From Tyto alba (lineage: Eukaryota > Chordata > Aves > Strigiformes > Tytonidae), in the NCBI RefSeq assembly GCF_018691265.1, contig NW_024881313.1, positions 3,588,501-3,652,500 on the forward strand: a DNA stretch of 64,000 nt. Direction: 5' to 3'. Positions 24,925 to 38,700 of the stretch are shown here, piece after piece. Within the stretch, counting starts at the first letter, position 1, and the number at the start of each line of letters is the position of its first letter. The notes beneath the pieces are model-generated. The model worked only from the letters and a program-made list of their open reading frames with translations. It did not search any database and had not been told where the DNA came from. The translations under genes were made by a program, and so were the position numbers.

Positions 24925-26626
24925 TTTAATGGGATTTTTCCTTCCATTTACACTATCATAAATTACAAAGCATATTTCACTTCACAAAATAAAACCATTT
25001 TCAGATCATTTTTATGACAGTATTAAGTAGTACGTAACCTACAACAAATAGTCCTGTACAAAGCAGGAGGATCTATGGAAGTATTGGGAACTCAGACTAT
25101 TTAGCATTTGCTCTGCGATCTGGGTTAATCTATCTAGCCCTTAGTTATTTCTCTAGAAGACAACAAATTTACAGTCATACCCTCCACCTCCCTTCATTAT
25201 CATAGTTACACATATTTTTCAATTTGAATAGAAACATGTGCTCCCTGAAATAATTCAGGAAACTGCATCACTGAGTTACCAAGCATATGATACAAACAAT
25301 CAAGATGAGGGATTATTAGATTTTTTTTTTTTTTGTATTGAAAATTGAGTTTGGTAGTAAAGTATGTTGTTTTGCTATGCTTGCAGAAACTTCTCATGCT
25401 GAGAAACAGTTTTAACATTAGGAATAAGTTGCAGTTAGACTATGAACTCTGTAGGTCAATGTTTGTGAGGGGAGAAAAATATTAAAATTTGGTAATAATT
25501 AAATTTACCATCTCCCACATTTCCTACACATTCATTCTTTCCTTTTTCTTTTTTTTTAACCAACCATCAGGAAACACATTCAAGATAAATACCTAAATTT
25601 TTAGCAGATTTACTGTACGTTTATAAATACAGAAACATGACAAAACATAACTCGATTTTTACAGAAAAACCAAATCCTTCATAATTAACCCCCAAAAGTG
25701 CTAACTTTTCAACAAGGCCAGAAAATATCCAGTGTCCCAGCATCACTTAACTTACATATTCCTGTAATCCAAGAAAAATCTGGCATGTGAAACTGATGCT
25801 ACCACTAGGACTTTTGAAAAATTCTCAATACCATATTTTACATGGGAATAAAAAAAAAGAAAAACAAAACCAAAAAGAGAGAACATACTGTATGTTTTGG
25901 GAAACAGCAAATGGCTAAATGTGTACAATCTTAGGATGCTAGTGCCTAAATGCAAGGAAACCTAAGGGAAGCTGGAATACACACAAGAAAAGAATTCTCC
26001 TTTAAAACACTTGCAATGAAAGAGGTATGTCAAGATAATACTGCATTAGTGGTAATTGGTTTCAATATATCATAGCAAAAATGCAGGAAAGAATTACGTG
26101 GAAAATAATCAATGCACCGCATTGATTTATAGTTTGCTAAAATAAAATGCCATTCTTTCAGCTAGGTAAAGTAAAAATATCTTTATAATATAGGTTCTGT
26201 TTCACAATTGACATATATAATTATGTCTCATGGAAAGGGAAATGTATAGGCGTATACAAGTAACACTGATTAAGTACCTTTTTGCTTCTCTAGCCATATT
26301 AAAATATGTTTTGTGTTTCTTAATAAGTTAAGAATAAAATTGTTTGCAACTTCTCAAAACAAATATACATCTGAGGCAAGGCAAAAGATACAAGGTAAGA
26401 GGATTTTTTCTGACCTTTTATTTCCCTTCTACAAAGAGGCATATGTCTATGAGACATAGGCTTTCCCTAAACATTTTGGCATCCATCTGCAACTTTGCAG
26501 AAATTGAAGTGCAGTCAAGGAACTTTTCCTTTATGTTTTAAAAAAATGTAAAGAAATGTTGTTTTTCCTTCAAACTAATTTTTTTTTTTTTTTTAAACAA
26601 ATGGCTTTGAAGATATGCCTCTCTGT
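24925..26626 (-). other. CHN2: CHN2 probable 3' UTR (end uncertain)
   Basis: This AT-rich DNA follows the CHN2 stop and has no convincing coding sequence. Two minus-strand poly(A) hexamers bracket the likely end: AATAAA at 26422-26417, about 200 bases after the stop, and ATTAAA at 24930-24925, about 1.7 kb after it. Further AATAAA words occur near 24.0 and 23.9 kb. Which one is used cannot be told from sequence. Confidence 0.5.
26417..26422 (-). terminator. CHN2: candidate proximal poly(A) signal of CHN2
   Basis: A canonical AATAAA lies on the minus strand about 205 bases after the CHN2 stop codon. It is the first such hexamer downstream, so it could end a short 3' UTR. Use is inferred. Confidence 0.45.
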
Positions 26627-26798
26627 CTAAAAGAGAACATCTTCATTTTCTATTAAAATCTGCACAATTAACTTCTGGTACCGCATGTCATTCAGCGTAG
26701 CAAGGGTACTGTCCTCTGGAGGTCTCATTAAAGTAGGCCCAAACACTATTCCCAGGTTTTCAGCATTCATAAAATTCTCCTTTTCATGCAAGGTAACC
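26627..26798 (-). CDS. CHN2: CHN2 last coding exon, end of RhoGAP and stop
   Basis: This exon encodes residues 277-332 and the TAG stop at 26629-26627. It starts [20 protein letters not shown] and ends [14 protein letters not shown], the usual chimaerin C-terminus. The [14 protein letters not shown] segment holds the conserved asparagine of RhoGAP domains. The acceptor is TTCTGTTTTAG. The 3' UTR continues to lower coordinates. Confidence 0.97.
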
Positions 26799-29700
26799 CT
26801 AAAACAGAAAACAAAACAAAACAGAAAGGTAGCTGTTTACTTCCCAGAAGAAAAGAATCTATGCATCTTAATCTGCTGTCCTGCTTCACATCAAGCAGTG
26901 GCAGATAATGACATTTTTCAGTAACAGTTTTTACTTTCACTCCGTATTGGTAACTGTTTCCACAGCAAGTCCAATGTAACTGCGGTGGGGCTGTGATTGC
27001 CAAACACCCCTCACCTGACTCTTAAGTGATTTTTCCATGTGGCTATCCATTAGGGTATAAGAACTAGTGGCAAATGCTTTTTTGGAAAGCGTAATCATGG
27101 TTTAAATGTTGACGTATGAGCACTCCCCTACGCTACGGTACCTCCAGTTCTCTGTTGCGTTGTGCTTGGTGTGCATCTCGCCAGAGGTGTGGGTGTGCTT
27201 CCCAAATGCAAACCCAGATTTTCTTCCTACTACCAGTGACCCCTGTGCTCCCAGAGATGCTTCCAGCCTGCAGGAACCCACCCCTTCACACATTTCTGCC
27301 TCGCTGGCTGCCTCAGGCCGACCAACAGCTGGGCGATTCCTATTGCCTGTTACACTTGGGGGGTAGGCTGAATCCCGGAGCGTGGAGAGGCGGCTTGCTA
27401 AAGTCAGGCTGCTACAAATGCCGCCTATCCTTGGCAGGGAACTGGCACTTCTAGGAAGGAGCCCAGTCTGTTTCGTTCCCTGACGGGTCATATAATGTAA
27501 ATACCAGAATAGGTAGGCCGTGTGTGGCTGGAGCAAACAAAGACCACCAAGGATTGTCCGAGCTGCGGAGAAATCAGCCCTGACTGGAAAATTGGTTAGG
27601 CATGCTGGAAAACGCAAAGTGTGCTCAAGGTTTTCCTCCAGGTAATAGAGCTGGATCACGTCAGTGCTGTCCCAGCAAGCCTCTGGCATTTGAGTTCGGC
27701 CCTGAGAGCGCTCTCGCACGGCAGCGTACAGACAGCCACGGTCCCTTCATCGGTCACGGTCCCCCGTGGAGCACACACTTGCAGTTGCTCAGCACAGCAC
27801 GGGTGAGGTTTCACATCTCCTCCCTACACGACTCCTCTGCCAGGGTGGAGCACACCTGGTTTTGGAGCCAGCTCTTCTGGCAACAGCCGAGACCGCCCCT
27901 GGCCGCGGCAGTGGCTTCTCTCATGCCATCAGGGGAGCACAGAGAGGCTGAAACCAGCAGTAATCTGCTCTTCCCTTGTTTTCAAGGTCCTTATGTGATG
28001 AGGCTTTGCTTCTACTGTTAGCTCTCTGCCAAAAGTGGCTCTGTCACAGAATAACACTGATCCTCTTTGCTTTCAGGACAGAAATCCATTAGTGCCCCCA
28101 CTCAGAGATATGTCCTCATCTTCTAGTGTGGATATGTTAGCTGTGCTTTGCAAGGAGGAAAGACAAACCAAGGCTGCCCAGGCCAAACCAGTTCTGTGCA
28201 AGTGTGTGTGTAACACTCTGCTTTCCTTCTGTGGACGTACGTAGCACAGATGTTGAACAGCTAAGCAACGCCACATGCACCTTACTAGCACCTCTGTGCA
28301 GGAGCGTGGGGCTTGCTGCATGGCCTGAGGTGAACACAGAGAAGATTCACAGCTTCACCGCAACGTCGGCATGGATGGAGCTCTATGTATTTCATCACAG
28401 GAGGGACTGCTCATGCTATTGTATTTCCTCCAATTTTCAGCAAAAAGTTATCAGAAAGATAACTGAAGAAAGCAATTAATTATTTGACTGACAAACTCGT
28501 TTTTCATTGATGACATTGTCCTCTTTCTGGATTTTCCTTTCAACAACTCAGTGCGGTTTCTTTTCTTTTGAGAAACAGCGCTGCTGTAGAGGCTGTGATC
28601 CTGCAGTCTTTACATAGACTCCTCGACACCAGCGCAAGTTTTCTCCGTGCAGGAAGAGCCCTGTGAGGCTGGAGTTAGGACTCTGTGTTTAATCTACAGA
28701 ACAGCATAGTGTGAACCTAAAGGATCCTTCCCTCTTTTGCATTCAGATCTCTCCAAGACACTCTCCATAGGAACTGACATGCACTTTTTTTTCTGCAGAG
28801 ACGCTGAAAGCTATTATTTGGGAAAGGAGAAGAAACTCATTGCCTGACTTGCAGGTATTTGAGAGAGAAAGCTTCATCAGCTGTTTGGACTATTTTTGTC
28901 TCATCAGTAGTTCAACTCAACAGCTGAACCAAAGCCTGTACTGCAGTTCATGAAAAAGAAGGAAGGCAAGTCAGTACTTGTTTATTAAAAATTTGCTGCC
29001 GGGACATCAGAGTACAGATTCTGAATGCAGGTCACTTGTCTACAGCTTCCACGGGCCTTCTTAAAAGCCAGCACGGTTCATCCTGAGCTGTCCATGCACA
29101 TGTGCTGACAAGGGTGGATATTTGCACACCTCGTTTCTGCAGAGTCCAGAAAAGCTCCTGCATGCCCAGGTAACGTCTCATTGAAAGGAAAAATTACTCA
29201 GTTGTTATGACCTGAGCCAACCCAAAATGAGAAAAAGTCTCTGCATAATGAGAACCTGATTGAGCATGAAATGCACTTCACACAAGCTCTCTGATGCAAT
29301 TTTCCATGAGTTGAGGTCTTTTTCTTTTCAAGTTGGCATTAATAGTGCACAGTAGTGCAGATCAAACCCAGAAAATACTCCAATTTTGCAACTGTGTTGC
29401 AAGTAGTGGACAACTAAGAAGAGATCAAGGTATTGCTGTATAAAAGGTGAGTAGTCTTATTCCTCCCTTATGCCCTTTTCTGTTGTTTCCAAGTAGCACC
29501 ACAAACTTTAACCCGAGACAAGGGGCATCTTGGGCAATACATCCTTAAATGAAAGCCTGCTTTGAGATGACAGTGCCAGTCTCCACTCAGCTTAAAAACT
29601 TACAAAGAAGACTTTCTGAGGCAGGTAAATACCCAAAGTAGCAAAGTAGAGTTGGCATGGTTTTGAAAAACAGTTTTCCTTGAAATTAGTGAAAGTGAGG

Positions 29701-32700
29701 CACCGGCTTTGGAGCACTTCATAGTTTTCCTAGATACCTAGCTGAAAATTTGGAAAACTTGGCAGTACACTGCCAAGTCACTTTCAGTAATGAAATTTAG
29801 GCACTTTTGAAATGTTTGTATGCCCCGTGAAGCCCTATGTATGCCTTATGTATGCCTAAAGAAGCTTTGGAAAGCAAATGAGGCAGAGTGTGTTTAAATC
29901 CAAAAGAGATGTAACTGGTAAAGGCCTGCATTTCTGTTACTACTTGTATAAACATAGGCTCTGCTTGATTCTTAACTGTGAAATGAGCAAACAACTCGTA
30001 AGAGACAGCCCTTTCTTTTTAGGGTTATCATTCAAGAAGACAAATCAGGAGGTAAGGAGAGGCAGAAGCAAAGCACCATCAAGTGACTTACTGAAGCACA
30101 TCTACCACATCTCTGAGGTACCTACAATTCCAGTATTTTTCATATATTATCTGCCCCGGGGAAGCATGACAAATCTCAATTAACACTTCAAAGGTTTGCA
30201 GTGATCTGCCAGCAAAAGGATCTAGGCTATGTATGTGCATAGCTTACATGCATTTGTACAAACATAGCTTGTCTGCTTTTTTGTAACATTACTGTTCTAG
30301 TGGCAGTGCCCTAATGGAAACTTTATTGGTACTTTCTGTAATATCTCTCTTTCAAGGCAGAAAATTGTTAAGCTCTTCAAGAATTATCCCACATGCCAAT
30401 TAACTCACTTTTTGAGATGAATCATTAGGTATCTAAGTGTCTCGTAGTGAGCAGCAGGGAGTAACATCAACACTTCATGTATTGCTTCTAGTCGTTCATC
30501 AGGATTGGAGACTTCTGTAAAAACACCAAACAGGATTAATGTTAATAGGGATTTCCATTTGTAAACAGCAATAATTCAGGAAGCTAACTTATTATGATGG
30601 AGTCATCTGCGAGCCACTGATTGTGCCTGTAGGGATAAAAAACTCATAAACATGGAGCTTATCAGCAGCTTCTGCGGCCTCCAAAAAAATGGCTTTACAG
30701 AGAAATCAGCAACAAAGACCACCCAACAGTTGTCTCTATAGCCTGTAGCTCTACCTACAGGCCTGTATAAGTACAGTACCCGAGCTTCATTAAGTGCTTC
30801 ATAATACTCTGCCCAGATCTGACTCCAAAATCTTACATGAGATTACTTCCATTAGCCTTCACAACCAGATGAGAGTGTGGATATATGCTTTTAGAGACTA
30901 TGCTTGGATATGTAAGTTTAGCTAGAGATTGAAATGGCATGGAATTACATAAACAAAGATTTCTGAACATATTTAAATACGTAGGTATCAGTGATTGAAG
31001 AGCATCAGTGCTCACTTCAGACTGTTTGGCAATCTCTCTAAAAATCTGAGCAGGATTTACATGTATTTTACATGAAAAGTATAGATTCATAAACTGTGAA
31101 CTTAGTCAGAGTTATATTTGCTGCATTACTTTTCATACTAATGGAGCCCAAAATCTTGTAAGATTAAGAACCTCTATGTCCTTCTTTTAAGAGATTGATG
31201 TAGCGACATGATAGGAACTGCTTCCTCTGGGTATGTTCTTTAGAGGACAAGTGAAGAGCAAGAATAATTTCTCTGCCAAGAAGGAGGAGCAGAGTGCAGG
31301 AGAGAGTTATCTGTAGGTGCATGGGGAGTGCAAGGTGGGGTAAGCCAGAGGGGAAGGGAAGGCAGCACAGTCACACAGACAGACCATTCTGCTGCTTATC
31401 AATATACTGGGTGCCATTTCAAAATTACTAACGCTACTTTTTAAAGAGGAAAGCATGCTACTTCTCAGATACCTCAGCTCTTTGACCTTTTTCCTAATAA
31501 TCTGATTTTGATGCAATCTATCTGTTGAGTTTTCATTAGGGACTATCATTACACGGAAGGCTGTGCCCTGGAAAGCAGAATTTGAGGCAAATCTCAGCGC
31601 TCTCTGTCAACACTGTGGCAACGAATGCTGCTGTCCTCCTCCCTCCCTGACAGCGTGCACCCACGACCTGCTAGCTCTGGGCGGAGGGTAAGTGCATGTG
31701 CCTCCCACGTGGGCAGGGGTTAGATCCTGTAGGACTTCAAATAAACAGTGGATGCACCTGAACTGGGAGGCAGGTGTGCTTTGTGGGGGTGTCTCACTGC
31801 TCCGACCCCTCACCGCCTGAAGGAGGGGGCGTGCTTGTCTGCAGGGCAGATTTGGTGCCAAAGGAGGCCAGATGGGGAAAACAGAGGGGAAATGGGACGC
31901 ATCTTCAAGGCTCACAGTGGTCACTAACCCTGACCCCTCACTGATCACCCAGCTTTGCATGTCCCTGGCAGTCAGCGCTGTGGCCGTGGCACCAGCCCTG
32001 GGATCCTCCCAGTGCCAGATGAAGTCCTTGCAATGGCACTGGACATTCTACCTCTTGGTACAGAATTTGGGTGGTTTACGAGAAAAGAGCAGGCGATTCC
32101 ATTCAAAACCCCATCCCAGGGCACATCACAGCTTCACTGACCAACAGTGAAACCACACTTTCTGAAACCAGTCAGTTGTTTTCACACCCTACGTTTATTT
32201 CTTTAAACTGCACAATGTCCTATCTGATTAACAACTAGGCAAAAGTTTCATGTGAAAGAAGGACATGGCAGAGAAGTAATGAACAGAACGATGCCCTTGC
32301 TTCCAATTTGTTGTCTGTCTTTTCTTCTTTAACATGGACAGGTTTATGGGTGGGAAATGTAATTAAAGATCAGTACAAATTACTATGCAATACTTACTTG
32401 CTGCCTCTATGAACTTGGAATAGGTGTCATAGGTGATCACGGGAATCGGTAAGTCTCTGAAGTATAGCTTCAGTGCTCCAGCAATGATGTTTATGTCTGG
32501 ATAAATACTGGCAGAAATATCAGCCTTGTCACCATCTAGAAGAGGAGGAGGAAATCTTTTTGAAACCAGGCTAATTTTGACTGAAGCAAGGCTAGGCTTC
32601 TAATTCAGATTTATTGTGTCCAACCTGACAAGGAAAAACAACCTGAAAGCATTTGGGAGGCTTAAATGAGAATATATTGCTACCAACTTTACCATATATG

Positions 32701-35700
32701 AATGAGGAATGGTAGTTCATTTATCTTCTAGTAAACAATTTATTTGCTTGCATCTCTTGGAGAGGCTGGTGACAACATCAATAATATCTGCAGTGTACCA
32801 TCTCACACATAATGTTTTAACGTTGGATGAAAAATCATGTTAATAAGGTATTTACTGCATTTGGCCCATTTATTCCCTGAAAATAAGCTACTAATAACTC
32901 GTTCTGATGTTGTGTTTGCTATCCACAGATCAACATACAGGAATATGAATGATTCTTTTAATTTTCACTTGGGGAAACAGAGGCACAGAGAAATAACACA
33001 AATTTCCAATGACCCTCAGGAGACCAGCAGGAAGAATCAGAGGAAACATCTGAATCTTTTAAGTCCTGCACTAATCTATCTATACTGATTAGCTAATATG
33101 AAAGCCATCTTACTTTTTGGATGTCTTCTAATGTCTTCATATTGGACTTATTTATTTAGAGCAAAGATTTGAATTTAAATAGACATGCTATGGCATTTAG
33201 CTATACATTTTATACTGAAATGTGGATCGCAATTTGTTAAACGAATATGGATACTTGCAATGGATGAACAGCTAAATAGATGAATTATGCAACTGAAATG
33301 ACATACATTTTGTTTGCCACATATTATGACACAGTTAGTCAGAACTCCATTATGGAGCACTTTTAATCACATGAGCTTGACATTTACAAGTGTGGCTGGT
33401 GAGCCCTTGACCCATGCATGGCTTGCGATGAGTGAAATTGCAAGAACTAGCAGTGAGGCTGGAGCACTATTATTTTTAAAGTTCAAATGACTACACCTGG
33501 TCTGTACTACCTAGTACCTTCACCCCCACATTTTTCTTCAGACTGAGAAGTTCTGCTCTCCTCCCCTCTGGGGGCCTGTCCTTGGCGGTCTTCCACTAGA
33601 AAGATGGGGTAGGACACTGGTCAAGCAGGGGCTAAGGCTGTCTGGATTTAACCCCCTGCTCTACCTCAGGCTACTCTGAGATCAGTTATACCCCTCAGAC
33701 TTTAATCCCCGCCTTCCAAGTGAGGATAACACCGCTTCCCTTGCAGGAGGTGGTGACGATGAGGACCATACGGTGCGTGGGGCGATGTGAGGTTATGCTT
33801 GCTCGAGCAGTGGAGAGGAGTTTGCCTGTATCTGCCAGGAGGTGCAAACACAAGCTTGGGCTGTTGCCACCGAGGCGCTGACGTGCTGTGAAGCCATCGC
33901 CTCGCTCGTCTCGCTGCAACTAGTGATGGTAGACATGCCCTGACACAGACAGACGAGTGGGTGTGCTTGATACACGGTGTCCAAGATGGTGATAAAGGCT
34001 TTCACAGCAGAGTAAAAGAGTTTATATTGATTGAAGACATTTCATACAAACCTATGGCATTAATCTTGAAGGGATATGTCCCGTCCAATGTATGCACATA
34101 ATTCTCATTAAGACTAATAGCACTACATGTTCTCATCAAGAGGAGATTATACGCTTAAGTGTTTAAAACAAGCAGCCTTTCTTGATGCAGCTGAGCAGTC
34201 TGAATACATCCATCAGTATTTAATTTAATACAGCATCAATAAGCCCTAGGAGGATGTTTACACCGCCCCAGTCTTTTGTTTAATCCACACGTTCCAGGCA
34301 CAGTAGCATTAGTCTTGTAAAGCTTTGTGTGGAGAGCTCTGTTTAACTGACGGACACCGAGCACTCAGAGCGCTACGCTGAAAGCAGATACCTCCAAGGA
34401 GCCAGCAGCTGCATCAGAACAGATAGAGCAAAGCAGAAGGTTGCATCTATTATCCAGGTCACCAGAACACTAAATGGAAGTGTTATTTATTTAGTACTCT
34501 TACAAAGCAGCCCAGCAAGGTTCCTTAAAGGGGCACTTCAGCGAGAAGTACTTCCAGATACAGTGTACTTCAGCCATACCTCATATTTACATATTCGCTT
34601 ACTGTAGGAAAAACGCATTCATTCCCAAGTCAAAGATTTTTCTCTTCACTTCAGAGACAAATGTACGTTCACTGGAAATGCTCTGAAGATTATTTTAAAG
34701 TGAGCGTAACAATACATCTGTTATAACATACCTACCCACTTCTGCAGTGGGTATGTAGGGGAAGGTCAATTTTTATTTTCCTTTGGTAGATTTTCGATTG
34801 TAATTTTTTTTTTTTTCCCCCCCCCCTCAGCAATTGAAGGCCCTTGGCAGGCTGCATTTATTTCTTATCCTCACCAAATTCCTGGATTTGTATTTTTATT
34901 TAACCACACTTAAAATTCAAAGCACTAAGAAAGATAAGTGAATTCATTGCGGGTGAAGTCATGACACATTTCACAGAGGATCCTCTGCAGTAGAATGCTG
35001 TATGATGTATGAACTATATCTATATTATATGGTACCTTCTGCATTACCACAATATTTTTTTTTCACTCTTTAATACGGTAACTTTCCTCAGATTGTAATT
35101 AGTATTTTCAGTGGCCATATATTAATACAATCTCTTTTTTTTTTTTTTTTTTTAAATTTTGGATTACAAACATACAGTTAATTTCAGCTTTACAAACCTA
35201 ATCCTACCCAAACCCCATAATTTCTATTTCCGTGTTACTTTGACTCTCAGCATATTTTGTTGCATTATGTTAAAGTTTGAATATCTCAAGAAAAAGAAGG
35301 TCTTTATTCTGTTCCTTAAAGGTTTCAGCTGACTTTGTATGCCATCGAAATATATCAGTAGTTTATTAGAGAATGAAATGAAGTATTAGATTCTTAAAGC
35401 CTCAGCTATGCCTTCTGAATACTGAATTACATCTCTACGAAAGTTCCTTCTTCCTTAAAGCTTTGTTTTCATTGCACAACCTTTAACATGCTAACATGTT
35501 GCTATGTGGTTTATTGGATTTGCCATTTGACAGGTTTTCAGCTACACTGGCAAAAGAGTGAGTATGAGTTAGGATGCCTCTAAGTACTCATGTAATATTT
35601 AACAGTGTAATATTTTTAGCCAGTGTATTGTACCAGCCAGTCATGCAAACAAGTGGGGGGACAGAATGCACTGGTGACAATGGCAGCTCTGTGGATAAAG

Positions 35701-38700
35701 CACACAATGAAGGTTTTCTGGATGCCACAACGCCACAGCTCAACAATGCTGACAGAGAGCAACTGTCATTCTACAGCACCAACATTCACCAGATTAAATA
35801 AATCCACATTATTCCCCCCCTTCTCATTACAAAAACCACTGAAATGGAACATTGTCAGTGCCACAGAGAGCCTAATGCTAATTTACAGTAGGGGTATTTA
35901 CACTGCTTTAGCTTTGGAAGGGAGTCTTAGTTTAAATCAGATGAGGACCAACTTCTCCCTGTTTTAAAACCAACTATCCCAGCTTCACCGGGTCCAAATA
36001 ATATTATGTGGGGTGCCACTCTCTTCCCAAGATGTTAACTTTCAAACCTGCCTTTGCTTTTCTGTTCTCGCTGTAATTCTTCAGAAGCAACAAGCGAGTG
36101 TCCCTTTGGCAAAGCAGAATTGGTCAGAGGGAGGGCTGGCTCCTCCTCACTGCACCCCTTCAGCTGCACATGAAATCAGCAGGAGAGGTACCCTATGGCC
36201 GAGACAGCCTCTGTACCTCACCCCTCTATCATACTGTCTTCTGGCCCTGGTGGCTTGACAAAGAGTTTGGGAAACCAGAAAGCTCGGCGGCATTGTTTGA
36301 ATGATGTGTCCTGCAAGCCCGTTTATTAAAAGTTGTATTTCCAGAGATGCGAGAGCATACTGGCCTTCTAGCCAGGTGCCTGGGGACTGACTCAAAAACG
36401 ACGGGCAGGGAGGGACCTCTGCAATGCCCGAGTGCAGTGCTCTGCTACTGCAGGCAACACACCATGTAGCCCTTCTCGTAGACCCCTCAACTTTCATTTT
36501 AAAATTAGCTAAGGTTTTTATCCCTGCTCTTATTAGAAGGTTGCTTCAGAGCCTTGTTTTCAGATGGTTAAAAAATGGTCTTTAAATTGCCAAACTATGT
36601 TTATTCCCGAACAGTGTACACCCTCTAGTATTGTACCAAGACTATCTATTAAATTAAAGAGTTCTCTGGTTCATACCCCTGCTCTCAGCTCCTCCTTTGA
36701 CAGCTACCTATCCCAAGATCTTTTAAAACACATTTACCTTCTGCTATGCAGCATGGTCCAGAGAGGTTTGAGATAGTGACGTGGCCATTGATATGGCTGC
36801 TTCTGCAGCAACACCTATCTATTGACCAGAAGTGATCAGGAATTTTCCATTTTATATTTCAGACACAAATTTTCCTTTTTTTTTAAAAAAAAAACTTTTG
36901 AAGAAAATATGTTAATTTCCTGTACTGAATGTGGCATCAACAGTTCTGTAAAACTCCCACAAACTTCACTTTCCGGGCAGAAAATGAAATTTGAACAAAG
37001 GCCTTCCAGGCACTGCTGGAGGTGAGACCTGAAACTTGGCTCTCAGGTCCCTTCTCTCCCAGCTCTGTCACCTGGGACAGAGATCTAGGATATCCTACAT
37101 CCTTGGGATAGTCCATTCCCTGCTCCTCTGGCCTCTAGGGCTAAGCAGGGGTAACTGGGCAGCAGAAAAGCAACGTTCCTACCTGTGGGGCTGGAATGCA
37201 AAAGACAGGGTGGGGTCCCTGTCTCGGCAAACTCGGATCTGACATGGAAGCAAGCCCTGAGCTGTCAGGTTGGAAACGTCTTGCCAATTCAGCCTTCTGC
37301 CAGCTGACAACCACCTTCTAGCTGCACAGTCCACAAGTCAGAACAAAAAGTCTATTTTGGCTTTATTTAAATCACTTCCTGCAACCTCCCCCCCCCCCCC
37401 CCCCCCCCCCCCCGCCCCGAGGTCTTTCTGCTTTTCCATCTCAGTTCAGGGAGAAGACATTTTCAAAACCGGAAAGTTTTGAAAGTTTCCAGCTGCTGGT
37501 CTCAGCAATACTCTAGCCATGCAATTGTGTTAACTAGGTTTTGTTCACTGTTCCGCTGCTTTTAGCATTATTCATGGCAACAATCTTTCCTTCCTTTCTT
37601 AGCCCTTTTCCCTCATGAGTAAGACAATGAAGAGAAAAGAGAAAGAGAATAAAAGAAAATGAAGACAGAGCTTTTCATCAATTCATGCCCAATGGTTTTC
37701 CCCACAGCCCTTGTATGTAAACCTGGTTCTTGCTCACTCCACTTCCATGATTATCCATGCTTTTTTTTTCCTTTGGAAATCTGATAATGCTAGTGGCCTT
37801 ACTCTTCCTGTTTCTAGGTGCTGCCTTCTTTGCTGGTAAATCACACTTTCTTCCTTTCCGTGGGTCTAATTGAAATGGGTATTGCCACCAGATCATGCCA
37901 TGAGTACAGACAATAATAAAAGATATGCTTTCTGCAAAACTGAACTGGCTCCAATGGTTCAAATCATTTTTAAATGAACTACAGCTGCAGCGATATTCCA
38001 GTCATGCTCAGACAGAAATTTCCATCTGCTTGCTTCAAACTCTTCCCTCTTCAACCTGTGCTTCTCCTTCTGGGTTTCGTTCAGGCTGGTACACTGGGAG
38101 GATAATTAACACGCAGAACAAAAGGGTTTGCCAGGCCAGATCTACCCGCAGGGAGCGGGGTGGGACCTGTGAGGACTGTGACCCTCTCAGCAGCACCTGC
38201 TTCATGTGGCTCATCTGCAACACGTATCTTCACAGCCGTATCACTGGGCATCTCCTTCACCCAAACCACGTCTGACCTATGCGCGTATACGCGTATGTTC
38301 ACAACTGCAGCATCCAACACATTTTAAAATACGTATTATTTTTAAAGGCTATTTTGGTATAGCATGAAAACAGTCACTTTGGAAATTCCTGGTTGAACTT
38401 TCTCTGCCAGCGATGCCTGCATGACAAACTGCTTCCAAACAAAAAAGTATTCAGTCGCAGTAAGTGCAAGACATGCCAACCACAGACCTTTCTGGCCCTG
38501 CTCAGCCTCCCCTGGAGCCCCCACACCTCCTGCCCATGGGCCCCCTGTCCCTGCCTGAGTCACATCACAGCTGTCCCCAGTTGTGCCATGGCCACGAGTG
38601 TGCCTGGCTCTGCACCCCTCTGGTCGGTACCCTGACCCGCAGGCTGACTTTCTGGCTTGACCTGGGCTTGCAATCACGGGACTGTGTCTGTCCCTTTTCC

